Assembly (NCBI GenBank): GCA_015064085.1
Contig: SVSX01000019.1
Span: 1-32,210, forward strand
From: Oscillospiraceae bacterium
GTDB lineage: Bacteria; Bacillota; Clostridia; Oscillospirales; CAG-272
DNA length: 32,210 nt
Direction: 5' to 3'
The number at the start of each line of letters is the position of its first letter. The stretch's first letter is position 1. The position numbers and the translations under genes were made by a program. This document shows, in pieces, positions 9,713 through 16,813 of the stretch. The notes beneath the pieces were generated by a model, which was not told the DNA's origin, made no database searches, and saw nothing but the letters and a program-made list of their open reading frames with translations.

Positions 9713-12244
9713 TTGGAAAACGAAAATATAGAATTTAAGGACCAAAAAATAGTTGACGTGGAGATAGAGAAGGAGGTAAAGAAATCCTTTATCGAATACT
9801 CTATGTCGGTTATCGCGGCGAGAGCTCTTCCCGACGTAAAGGACGGAATGAAGCCCGGACAGCGAAGAATAATGTACGCAATGTACGAGGACAACCTCAC
9901 ATACGATAAGCCCTTCAGAAAGTCGGCAACGACGGTAGGTAACGTGCTTGGACGTTATCACCCCCACGGTGACTCTGCGGTTTACGGAACAATGGTCCGT
10001 ATGGCACAGGATTTCTCATACAGATATCCTCTCGTAGAGGGACACGGAAACTTCGGTTCTGTCGACGGAGACAGCGCGGCGGCTTACCGTTATACCGAGG
10101 CGAGAATGTCAAAGATCGCCGACCAGCTTATGGCTGATCTTGAAAAAGAGGTAGTTGACTTTGTTCCCAACTTCGATAACAGAAGAAAAGAGCCTAAGGT
10201 ACTGCCCTCGAGATTCCCGAACCTCCTTGTAAACGGAGCTGTGGGAATTGCCGTCGGTATGGCTACCAACATCCCTCCTCATAACCTCGGAGAGGTGATA
10301 GACGCAACTATCTTCCGTATGGAAAACCCCGAATGCTCTGTAATCGAGCTTATGGACTACGTAAAGGGCCCCGATTTCCCAACCTATGCCACGATCTACG
10401 GCACGTCGGGTATAATTCAGGCATATACAACGGGTAAGGGACGCATAATGGTCCGCGCAAAGGCGGAGATCGAGGAGGACAAGCATAGGATCATTGTCAC
10501 CGAGATACCGTACGGCGTAAATAAGAGTATGCTCTGCGAGGCTATTGCCGACCTTGTGAGAGATAAGAGAATAGACGGAATAACCGCCCTCAGAGACGAG
10601 TCGGGCAGAGACGGTATGAGAATTGTTATCGAGTTCAGGCGCGACGCCAACGGACAGATCATTCTCAATCAGCTCTATAAGTATTCCGAGCTTGAAAGCA
10701 CCTGCGCTGTCAATATGCTGGCGCTTGTGAATAACGAGCCGAAGATACTCTCGCTCCCACAGATACTCGATCACTATATCGACCACCAGAAGTCGGTCAT
10801 CTACAGAAGAGTAAGCTATGACCTTGAAAAGGCAAAGGCAAAGGCGCATATCTTTGAGGGTTATCATATAGCTATCGACAATATCGACAGAATAATCGAG
10901 ATAATGAAGACCTCAAAGTCTATCCCCGAGGCTAAGGAGAGACTTATGGCTGAGTTCTTTACCGTCTCCTTTAAGGACGGATATGAGAGCGAGCTCGGCA
11001 ACGTAAGACAGCTCACCGAGGCTCAGGCTCAGGCGATAGTCGAAATGACTCTCGGAAAGCTCACGGGTATGGAGAGAGAAAAGATCGAGGAGGAGCTGGC
11101 AAGACTTCACGCTATTATCATAGAGCTTGAGGGAATACTTGCCGATCCCGCAAAGATCGACGAGATCATCAAGAACGAGATGCTTGAGATCAAGAGAAAG
11201 TTCTCGGACGAGAGAAGAACAGAGATCCTTCCCGCAACCGACGATATCGATCTTGAGGACCTTATAGAGAGACATAACTGCGTTGTGACAATGACCCACG
11301 CCGGATATATCAAGAGACTTCCCGCCGATACCTATTCTGCTCAGAGAAGAGGCGGAAAGGGAATTATCGGTATGTCCACCAAGGAGGAGGACTTTATCGA
11401 GAAGGTAGTCGCTCTCGACAGCCACTCCTACCTTATGATGTTCACAAGCCTTGGAAAGGTCCATATGAGAAAGGTATATCAGATACCCGAATCATCGAGA
11501 ACCGCGAAGGGAACTAACATAGTAAATATCATAGATATGCTTCCCGGAGAGAAGATAACGGCGCTTATAGCCGTTGAGGAGTTCCTTGAGGACGAATACC
11601 TCACAATGGTGACAAAGCGCGGTATAATCAAGAGAACACGCATCAAGGAATATGAATATCAGCGCAAGGGCGGAAAGATAGCTCTGAACCTTGACGAAGA
11701 CGACGAGCTGGTATTCGTTATGAGAACAAAGGGCGAGAACGACATTATTCTCGCTACCGAGAACGGTATGGCGGTCAGATATTCCGAGGCTAACGTAAGA
11801 TGTATGGGCCGTACGGCTCGCGGAGTCAAGGGAATAAGCCTCCGCGGCGATGACGTTGTCAAGGGAGTTTGCGTGGTCGAGGAGGGCAAGCAGCTGCTCA
11901 CGATCACTCAGAACGGATTTGGAAAGAAGACCGACTTCGAGGACTTCAGAGAAATGAAGAACCGCGGAGGATACGGAGTCACCTGCCATAAGCTCGGTGA
12001 TAAGACGGGCAAGCTCTGCTCGATCGCGGCAGTTGACGACGAGGATGATATTATGATGATAACCGACAGCGGAACTATCATAAGAACTCCCGCGGAGGAT
12101 ATCCCCACCTACTCGAGAGGAGCGGGCGGAGTTATCGTTATGAGACTTTCCGAGGGACAGACACTCGTGAACTTCACCTCTGTCAAGAGAGAAGAGGAAG
12201 AAGAAGAGGAGAGCGTTGAGGAAGTTCAGGAAGTTCAGGAATAA
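9713..12244 (+). CDS. gyrA: DNA gyrase subunit A
   Basis: The cleavage-and-religation subunit of DNA gyrase, 843 residues. The winged-helix domain contains [19 protein letters not shown]. The catalytic tyrosine is Tyr127 in the RYTE motif. The C-terminal beta-pinwheel contains the GyrA box QRRGGKG, which marks gyrase rather than topoisomerase IV. An acidic tail rich in Glu ends the protein. Translation starts at TTG 9713: no ATG occurs in frame before conserved sequence, and AGAAAGG lies about 13 bases upstream. Ser in GDSAVYG at the usual quinolone position is present, so no resistance change is visible there. The gene is probably co-transcribed with gyrB. Confidence 0.97.
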   Translation: MENENIEFKDQKIVDVEIEKEVKKSFIEYSMSVIAARALPDVKDGMKPGQRRIMYAMYEDNLTYDKPFRKSATTVGNVLGRYHPHGDSAVYGTMVRMAQDFSYRYPLVEGHGNFGSVDGDSAAAYRYTEARMSKIADQLMADLEKEVVDFVPNFDNRRKEPKVLPSRFPNLLVNGAVGIAVGMATNIPPHNLGEVIDATIFRMENPECSVIELMDYVKGPDFPTYATIYGTSGIIQAYTTGKGRIMVRAKAEIEEDKHRIIVTEIPYGVNKSMLCEAIADLVRDKRIDGITALRDESGRDGMRIVIEFRRDANGQIILNQLYKYSELESTCAVNMLALVNNEPKILSLPQILDHYIDHQKSVIYRRVSYDLEKAKAKAHIFEGYHIAIDNIDRIIEIMKTSKSIPEAKERLMAEFFTVSFKDGYESELGNVRQLTEAQAQAIVEMTLGKLTGMEREKIEEELARLHAIIIELEGILADPAKIDEIIKNEMLEIKRKFSDERRTEILPATDDIDLEDLIERHNCVVTMTHAGYIKRLPADTYSAQRRGGKGIIGMSTKEEDFIEKVVALDSHSYLMMFTSLGKVHMRKVYQIPESSRTAKGTNIVNIIDMLPGEKITALIAVEEFLEDEYLTMVTKRGIIKRTRIKEYEYQRKGGKIALNLDEDDELVFVMRTKGENDIILATENGMAVRYSEANVRCMGRTARGVKGISLRGDDVVKGVCVVEEGKQLLTITQNGFGKKTDFEDFREMKNRGGYGVTCHKLGDKTGKLCSIAAVDDEDDIMMITDSGTIIRTPAEDIPTYSRGAGGVIVMRLSEGQTLVNFTSVKREEEEEEESVEEVQEVQE

Positions 12245-12293
12245 TGCAGAGCTCTCATCTGCCGAGATCCTTTAAAATTATTTAAGAGAGGAT

Positions 12294-12324
12294 TCGGAGA
12301 GGGGTGGAAAACACTCCTCTCCGA
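12294..12324 (+). promoter_or_regulatory. 13-bp hairpin between gyrA and the lipoprotein gene
   Basis: Left arm TCGGAGAGGGGTG (12294-12306), loop GAAAA and right arm CACTCCTCTCCGA (12312-12324) pair fully, with one G-U. It is not followed by a T tract. Instead AAAGGAAAA and the start codon of the lipoprotein follow at once. So it may be an RNA processing, stability or attenuation element rather than a normal intrinsic terminator. Confidence 0.7.
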
Positions 12325-12332
12325 AAGGAAAA

Positions 12333-13415
12333 ATGAAAAAGATCATTTCACTGACTTTAGCGCTGCTTTTTATACTCGCGGCGCTTACGGGATGCTCAAA
12401 GCCTCCCGAATATTCCGAGATAGAGGGAAGGCTCAAGGAGCTTATCGAAGCCTCTTACGGTGTTAACGATATCCTTTTCGGAGAGGGACTTCCCGTTTAC
12501 GAAAGGGTCTATGAGCACGAAATAAAGGTCTACAGAGACAAGACCGATAACAAGACCCATTATTATTACGAAATAAACGATGCCGAGCTTGGAAGGATGA
12601 TCGGTTATAAATATACCGAAAGTCTTTACTTTGTCGCCTCCGAGACAGAAAAGGTGGGGGAGACAGCCGTCTATGAAAATAACGGAAAATATTACTATCC
12701 GATCGTATACGAGGAAAAAGAGCTTGATGAGGATGGAAAAGAGATAGAAAAGACGGTCTCCTCATATAAGGACGAGGAGAGCGGAGTAACCTATCATTTC
12801 TACGTTATAAAGGACAAGAAACACGGCGAGGTATATAAATATAACGACCAGAGGGTAAAGTACCTCAAGGTCAGCGGTGAGAGAAAAAGCGAAAGCGATC
12901 TTGAATTCACCGACGAGACCTCGGGAAAGACCTATTATATCTCGGAGGTAGAATATAGCGAGCCAAGCTACGACTTTTACTATTCTGAGGACGATCCCGC
13001 GGGCTACAGCTACGTGAGAGCCGACGCGAAATTCGTTTCGGTGGAGGGCATAAAGGAATACGCCGAGAGCGTATATTCCGCCGAATATCTTGCGGGGGTA
13101 TATGAAATGCTCTTTACGGGGGCTGTGGTGTCCGAGGAGGATATTTCGGGAAGACTCGGGGCGAGATATTATAACTATCAGGACGAGGACGGTACGGTCT
13201 GGCTTATGGAGTCGGACGAGTACGATTCTCTTATAAAGGGAAAGCGGATATATGACTTTTCCACGGCAAAGGTCGTAAGACCCGGAAGCAAAAAATACGC
13301 GAATATTGAGATCGAGAGCTACCTTGAGGGTCAGGAGAGCCAGAGGCTGACCGTGAAGCTGACGCTTATAAAGCAGGACGACGGCAATTGGTATCTCGAT
13401 ACGGCGACATATTAA
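12333..13415 (+). CDS. Lipoprotein of unknown function
   Basis: A 360-residue predicted lipoprotein that I do not recognise. MKK, a hydrophobic stretch and the lipobox LTGC (Cys 20) indicate type II signal peptidase processing and anchoring to the outer membrane face. The mature protein is very rich in Tyr, Glu and Lys, with many short strand-like segments (GKYYYPI, GVTYHFYV, GKTYYISEVEY). The end (RLTVKLTLIKQDDGNWYLDT) looks like the last strands of an NTF2-like or DUF4878-type domain, which is only an impression. AAAGGA lies 5 bases before the ATG, right after a 13-bp hairpin. glnA begins 29 bases after its stop. No operon logic for its job is clear. Confidence 0.85.
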   Translation: MKKIISLTLALLFILAALTGCSKPPEYSEIEGRLKELIEASYGVNDILFGEGLPVYERVYEHEIKVYRDKTDNKTHYYYEINDAELGRMIGYKYTESLYFVASETEKVGETAVYENNGKYYYPIVYEEKELDEDGKEIEKTVSSYKDEESGVTYHFYVIKDKKHGEVYKYNDQRVKYLKVSGERKSESDLEFTDETSGKTYYISEVEYSEPSYDFYYSEDDPAGYSYVRADAKFVSVEGIKEYAESVYSAEYLAGVYEMLFTGAVVSEEDISGRLGARYYNYQDEDGTVWLMESDEYDSLIKGKRIYDFSTAKVVRPGSKKYANIEIESYLEGQESQRLTVKLTLIKQDDGNWYLDTATY

Positions 13416-13444
13416 TTTTCTGTCTTAAAGAAAGGAATAATTAT

Positions 13445-15532
13445 ATGAAAATTTCCGAAATTTTTGGAAGTATGGTCTTTAACGACGACGTGATGAGAGA
13501 GAGACTCCCGAAGGAGGTCTACAAATCACTCACAAAAACGATAGCCACGGGCAAGACTATAGACGCGTCGGTTGCCGACGTAGTGGCAAACGCGATGAAG
13601 GACTGGGCAATAGAGAAGGGAGCTACTCACTATACCCATTGGTTTCAGCCCCTCACGGGCGTGACGGCTGAGAAGCACGACTCCTTTATCTCCCCCGTGG
13701 GCAACTGCAAGGTGGTTATGGAGTTCTCGGGCAAGGAGCTTATAAAGGGCGAGTCCGATGCCTCCTCATTCCCGTCCGGCGGTCTCAGAGCTACCTTCGA
13801 GGCAAGAGGCTACACCGCTTGGGATCCCGCCTCTTATGCCTTCGTTAAGGACGGTACGCTCTATATACCCACGGCGTTCTGCTCCTACACGGGCGAGGCG
13901 CTCGACACAAAAACCCCCTTGCTTCGCTCTATGGACGCCATAAGTGAGCAGGGACTCCGTCTTATCCGCTTCTTTGGCGATACGGCGACCAAGAGACTTA
14001 CCACCACCGTCGGCGCTGAGCAGGAGTATTTCATAATCGATAAGGAGCTTTACAACAAGCGCAAGGACCTTATATATTCGGGAAGAACTCTCTTTGGCGC
14101 TCCCGCTCCCAAGGGTCAGCAGCTTGAGGACCACTATTTCGGTCCTCTCAAGTCGAGAATAAGCGCCTTTATGAGCGATCTTGACGTGGCGCTCTGGACT
14201 CTCGGTATAAATTCAAAGACAAAGCACAACGAGGCTGCCCCCTCACAGCACGAGCTTGCCCCGATCTACGCCACCACGAATATGGCTGTGGATCAGAACC
14301 TGCTTATTATGGAGTATATGAAGAAGACGGCTGAGAAGCACGGTCTTGTTTGTCTGCTTCACGAGAAGCCCTATGCGGGAGTCAACGGCTCGGGTAAGCA
14401 CAACAACTGGTCGCTGACCACCGACGGCGGAAAAAATCTGCTCGATCCCGGAAAGACACCTGCCGAGAACGCAAAGTTTTTGATAATTCTTGCGGCAATA
14501 CTCAAGGCAGTGGACGACTATCAGGATCTTATGAGGATATCGGTTGCCTTTGCGGGTAACGATCACCGTCTCGGCGGCAATGAAGCGCCCCCCGCTATCG
14601 TTTCGGTCTTCCTTGGCGAGGAGCTCGATATGATAATCGACTCTATCGTGAACGGTGACGAGTACGAAAGCAAGAAGGCAGGTATAATGGACCTTGGAAT
14701 TCCTTCAATACCCACCTTCCGTAAGGACACGACCGACAGAAACAGAACCTCTCCCTTTGCCTTCACGGGCAACAAGTTTGAGTTCAGAATGCTCGGCTCG
14801 GCGCAAAACATCGCAATGCCGAACATAGTTCTGAATACGGCGGTAGCAGAGAGCTTCCGTCAGTTTGCCGACGTGCTTGAGGATGCCGAGGACTTTGACG
14901 AGGCGCTCACAAAGCTTCTTCGTGAGACCTTTGCGGCACACAGGAGGATAATCTTCGACGGAAACGGATACTCCGAGGAGTGGGAGAAGGAGGCGAAGGA
15001 GCGCGGACTTCTCAATCTCCGCACCTCTGTTGACGCCTACAAGTGTTTCGATCTGGAGAAGAACATCGAGCTCTTTGAGAGACACGGTGTAATGAGCAGA
15101 GTTGAGGTGGCGTCGCGCAAGGATATTCTTTTTGAGAACTATTCGAAGATAATCAATATAGAGGCGCTGACAATGATAGAGATGGCAAGTAGGGATATCC
15201 TTCCCGCCGTTTCAAGGTACATAGGAGATATGGCGGCAGCGGCGAACGCGAAGCAGACACTTATTTCGGGAGTATCCTGCCTTGTGGAGACCGAGACCGT
15301 GAAGAAGCTCTCGACACTTTCCGAAAAGACCTACAGAAAGATCGACGAGCTGAGAAGGATCAACGACAAGGCAATAAAGGCAGGGGATTACAACAAGGTC
15401 GCAGAGATCTGCTGTAATAAGGTACTGCCCGTTATGGAGGAGCTCCGCGCCCTTGTGGACGAAATGGAGACCCTCACCGCCTCTGAATATTGGCCTCTCC
15501 CCTCTTACGGAGATATGATGTTCAGAATATAA
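13445..15532 (+). CDS. glnA: Glutamine synthetase type III (GSIII)
   Basis: Forms glutamine from glutamate, ammonia and ATP in the cytoplasm; 695 residues, the length of the GSIII (GlnN) type found in Clostridia, Bacteroides and cyanobacteria and much longer than GSI. Visible motifs are FPSGGLRATFEARGYTAWD (109-127), GAEQEYF, KHNEAAPSQHELAPIY, GVNGSGKHNNWSL, NDHRLGGNEAPPAI and NRTSPFAFTGNKFEFR, which make up the ammonium, glutamate, ATP and metal sites. AAAGGA lies 10 bases before ATG 13445; a frame extending upstream to 13388 overlaps the lipoprotein and is not a likely start. No nitrogen-control riboswitch or operator was seen upstream. The repeat cluster begins right after the stop. Confidence 0.97.
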   Translation: MKISEIFGSMVFNDDVMRERLPKEVYKSLTKTIATGKTIDASVADVVANAMKDWAIEKGATHYTHWFQPLTGVTAEKHDSFISPVGNCKVVMEFSGKELIKGESDASSFPSGGLRATFEARGYTAWDPASYAFVKDGTLYIPTAFCSYTGEALDTKTPLLRSMDAISEQGLRLIRFFGDTATKRLTTTVGAEQEYFIIDKELYNKRKDLIYSGRTLFGAPAPKGQQLEDHYFGPLKSRISAFMSDLDVALWTLGINSKTKHNEAAPSQHELAPIYATTNMAVDQNLLIMEYMKKTAEKHGLVCLLHEKPYAGVNGSGKHNNWSLTTDGGKNLLDPGKTPAENAKFLIILAAILKAVDDYQDLMRISVAFAGNDHRLGGNEAPPAIVSVFLGEELDMIIDSIVNGDEYESKKAGIMDLGIPSIPTFRKDTTDRNRTSPFAFTGNKFEFRMLGSAQNIAMPNIVLNTAVAESFRQFADVLEDAEDFDEALTKLLRETFAAHRRIIFDGNGYSEEWEKEAKERGLLNLRTSVDAYKCFDLEKNIELFERHGVMSRVEVASRKDILFENYSKIINIEALTMIEMASRDILPAVSRYIGDMAAAANAKQTLISGVSCLVETETVKKLSTLSEKTYRKIDELRRINDKAIKAGDYNKVAEICCNKVLPVMEELRALVDEMETLTASEYWPLPSYGDMMFRI

Positions 15533-15550
15533 AGGTTGCGAGGGATGCGA

Positions 15551-15726
15551 TTTGAGGGGTACTTTTTTTCGAAAAAGTACCCCTCAAACTCCCCCAAAAA
15601 ACTTTCAAACAATTACAGCATACCAGAGCAAGAAAGTTTTCGCCCGCCTTTTGAAAAAGGCGGCGCAGTGGAGGGTGCGTAACCCTCCTCGCCGTCGCAA
15701 CGGCGAAACACTCTCCCCTCGGCGTT
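15551..15726. repeat. Hairpin-chain intergenic repeat, family A, copy 2 (inverted to 1-170)
   Basis: Reads on the minus strand as 1-170 does on the plus strand, with a handful of differences. It starts with a 17-bp stem (15551-15567 with 15572-15588, loop TTCG) just after the glnA stop, then carries the CCGCC/GGCGG, GGAGGGT/ACCCTCC and TCGCCGT/ACGGCGA hairpins. The first stem could also help end the glnA transcript, but no T tract follows it. Confidence 0.85.
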
Positions 15727-15800
15727 TCTTTTTGTTAGCTTTTTCTTTGCGCCTCTTTCTGCCAAAGAAAAAGCGGCTAGTGAGTTAGTGTATCGTTATC

Positions 15801-15834
15801 TTGAGGGGTACTTTTTGCAAAAAGTACCCCTCAA
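15801..15834. repeat. Perfect 34-bp palindrome, family A terminal hairpin
   Basis: Arm TTGAGGGGTACTTTTTG (15801-15817) and its exact reverse complement (15818-15834). The following bases up to about 15853 repeat the flank found at 15588-15605 (CTCCCCCAAAAAACTTT). It is therefore a second, partial copy of family A without the other hairpins. Confidence 0.85.
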
Positions 15835-15997
15835 ACTCCCCCAAAAAACTTTAAAGCTATTTTCTTTTACCCATATTGAAGCAGAAAGCGTTTTTTAACA
15901 CCGCTTGTCGGCAGAATGACACGGGCGGGATTTGCGCGCTGTTTTTTTCTAAAAGTTCGTCTTCTTTCATTAACGTTTGCAAAACAATACCCCTATG

Positions 15998-16179
15998 TGT
16001 CATCCTGAGCGGAGCAAACAATTGAATATTGTTTGCGTAGTCGAACCCGACGAAAGGAGGGCGATGCATAGCATCGGGATCTAAGAAACGGGAGCAGTAT
16101 GCTCTTGCCCGAGATCCTGCTCGGCTACGCCTCGCACTGCTACGCAGTTCGACTCCGCTCCGCTCCGCTCAGGATGACA
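15998..16179. repeat. MITE-like element with 18-bp perfect terminal inverted repeats
   Basis: The 18-mer TGTCATCCTGAGCGGAGC at 15998-16015 is exactly inverted at 16162-16179, giving a 182-bp unit without coding sequence. Inside are hairpins CAAACAAT/ATTGTTTG and CGATGC/GCATCG. The two halves share the layout TGTCATCC, stem, GTCGAA, stem, GGATCT, so this may be two inverted copies of one repeat rather than a transposable element. A third copy of the right half lies at 32121-32210. Confidence 0.7.
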
Positions 16180-16310
16180 CCTTACGGTGTCCGGCGGGCA
16201 TCCCCTTTGCGACAAGGATTACACGGGCGGGGTAATGTATCTTTTTGTTCGTTACGGACACCTCATCCGTCACGGCGTTGCCGTGCCACCTTCTCCCACT
16301 GGAGAAGGCT
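16090..16310. repeat. Long inverted repeat, left copy (partner 31986-32210)
   Basis: About 220 bp that reappear inverted and nearly unchanged at the window end. Only a few substitutions and one T-run difference are visible (for example CTCCGCTCCGCT here against CTCCGCTACGCT in the partner). It spans the right half of the TGTCATCC element, an ACACC/GGTGT hairpin and a double-hairpin unit. Confidence 0.85.
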
Positions 16311-16317
16311 TTTTTTT
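16261..16317 (+). repeat. Double-hairpin repeat, family B, unit 1, terminator-like
   Basis: CCTCATCC (16261-16268), then hairpin CACGGC-GTT-GCCGTG (16271-16285), then hairpin CCTTCTCC-CACT-GGAGAAGG (16289-16308), then C and eight T. The second hairpin plus T tract has the form of an intrinsic terminator on the plus strand. Confidence 0.8.
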
Positions 16318-16401
16318 AGCCGATGTTTCGAATTTTTTATGCGTTCGATACCTTATGCCAATAATGCGAGAACAAAATTTTGAAACCACAGTAACAAATA
16401 G

Positions 16402-16451
16402 CCTTCTCCAGTGGGAGAAGGTGGCAGCCGCTTGTCGGCTGACGGATGAGG
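16402..16451 (-). repeat. Double-hairpin repeat, family B, unit 2
   Basis: Inverted orientation: CCTTCTCC-AGTG-GGAGAAGG (16402-16421), CAGCCG-CTTGT-CGGCTG (16425-16441) and GGATGAGG (16444-16451). The upstream spacer ending CAGTAACAAATAG is shared with unit 4. Confidence 0.8.
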
Positions 16452-16473
16452 TGTTTTTACGTTTAAGCTTACT

Positions 16474-16525
16474 CCTCATCCACCGCTGACGCGGTCCCCC
16501 TTCCCTGACAAGGGAAGGCTTTTTT
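16474..16525 (+). repeat. Double-hairpin repeat, family B, unit 3, terminator-like
   Basis: CCTCATCC (16474-16481), ACCGC-TGAC-GCGGT (16482-16495), CCTTCCCT-GACA-AGGGAAGG (16499-16518), C and six T. Both stems differ in sequence from unit 1 yet pair fully. Confidence 0.8.
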
Positions 16526-16613
16526 GTAACTTGCGGTTCGAATAAGTTTTATGATTATATTAACTGAACCCAAATTGCAAACGATCTCACATCGAGAACA
16601 CAGTAACAAATAG

Positions 16614-16663
16614 CCTTCCCCAGCGGGGGAAGGTGGCAGCCGCTTGTCGGCTGACGGATGAGG
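16614..16663 (-). repeat. Double-hairpin repeat, family B, unit 4
   Basis: CCTTCCCC-AGCG-GGGGAAGG (16614-16633), CAGCCG-CTTGT-CGGCTG (16637-16653) and GGATGAGG (16656-16663). Its spacer, about 16531-16613, is an inverted relative of the tandem spacers at 31793-31990. Confidence 0.8.
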
Positions 16664-16687
16664 TGTCTTTTTTGTTTGCTACGGACT

Positions 16688-16732
16688 CCTCATCCACCGC
16701 TGACGCGGTCCCCCTTCTCCCACAGGAGAAGG
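16688..16732 (+). repeat. Double-hairpin repeat, family B, unit 5
   Basis: CCTCATCC (16688-16695), ACCGC-TGAC-GCGGT (16696-16709) and CCTTCTCC-CACA-GGAGAAGG (16713-16732). The T tract after it is interrupted (CTCTTGTTTT). Confidence 0.78.
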
Positions 16733-16761
16733 CTCTTGTTTTAGCTATACTTTGTTAGTAA

Positions 16762-16793
16762 TAAGGGGTACTTTTTTTCAAAAGTACCCCTTA
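16762..16793 (-). terminator. Hairpin after ispH-rpsA, probable terminator
   Basis: Arms TAAGGGGTACTTTT (16762-16775) and AAAAGTACCCCTTA (16780-16793), loop TTTC on the plus strand. It starts 20 bp beyond the stop codon of the minus-strand ispH-rpsA gene and belongs to the family A palindromes. The T run is within the stem rather than after it, so termination strength is uncertain. Confidence 0.6.
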
Positions 16794-16813
16794 AATCTAA
16801 TATTAATCAGGAA

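Larger units (their letters stand above)
15533..16813. other. 1.28-kb gene-free repeat mosaic between glnA and ispH-rpsA
   Basis: A convergent intergenic region built from family A hairpins (15551-15834), a unique-looking stretch (15855-15997) that contains a shared GACACGGGCGGG motif near 15919, an inverted pair of the TGTCATCCTGAGCGGA family (15998-16179), and five double-hairpin units (16261-16732). Short open frames cross it, but they consist of repeat sequence, lack ribosome binding sites and resemble no protein family, so none is called. Confidence 0.85.

Noticed and set aside
13416-13444. Riboswitch or glutamine-sensing leader before glnA
   Set aside because: Only 29 bases separate the stop and the start; nothing but a ribosome binding site fits there.
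15552-15788. A 78-residue frame right after glnA
   Set aside because: It lies wholly in family A repeat, and the equivalent inverted copy at 1-170 does not keep it open as a gene.
15998-16179. Insertion sequence
   Set aside because: Terminal inverted repeats are present, but there is no transposase frame and no clear target-site duplication; it is reported only as a MITE-like repeat.
16099-16489. Overlapping open frames in the repeat cluster (16099-16383, 16187-16489)
   Set aside because: They read through repeat units, appear in other frames in other copies, and have no ribosome binding site or family resemblance.
16261-16732. CRISPR array
   Set aside because: Units alternate orientation, carry internal hairpins of varying sequence, are irregularly spaced and have no cas genes nearby.
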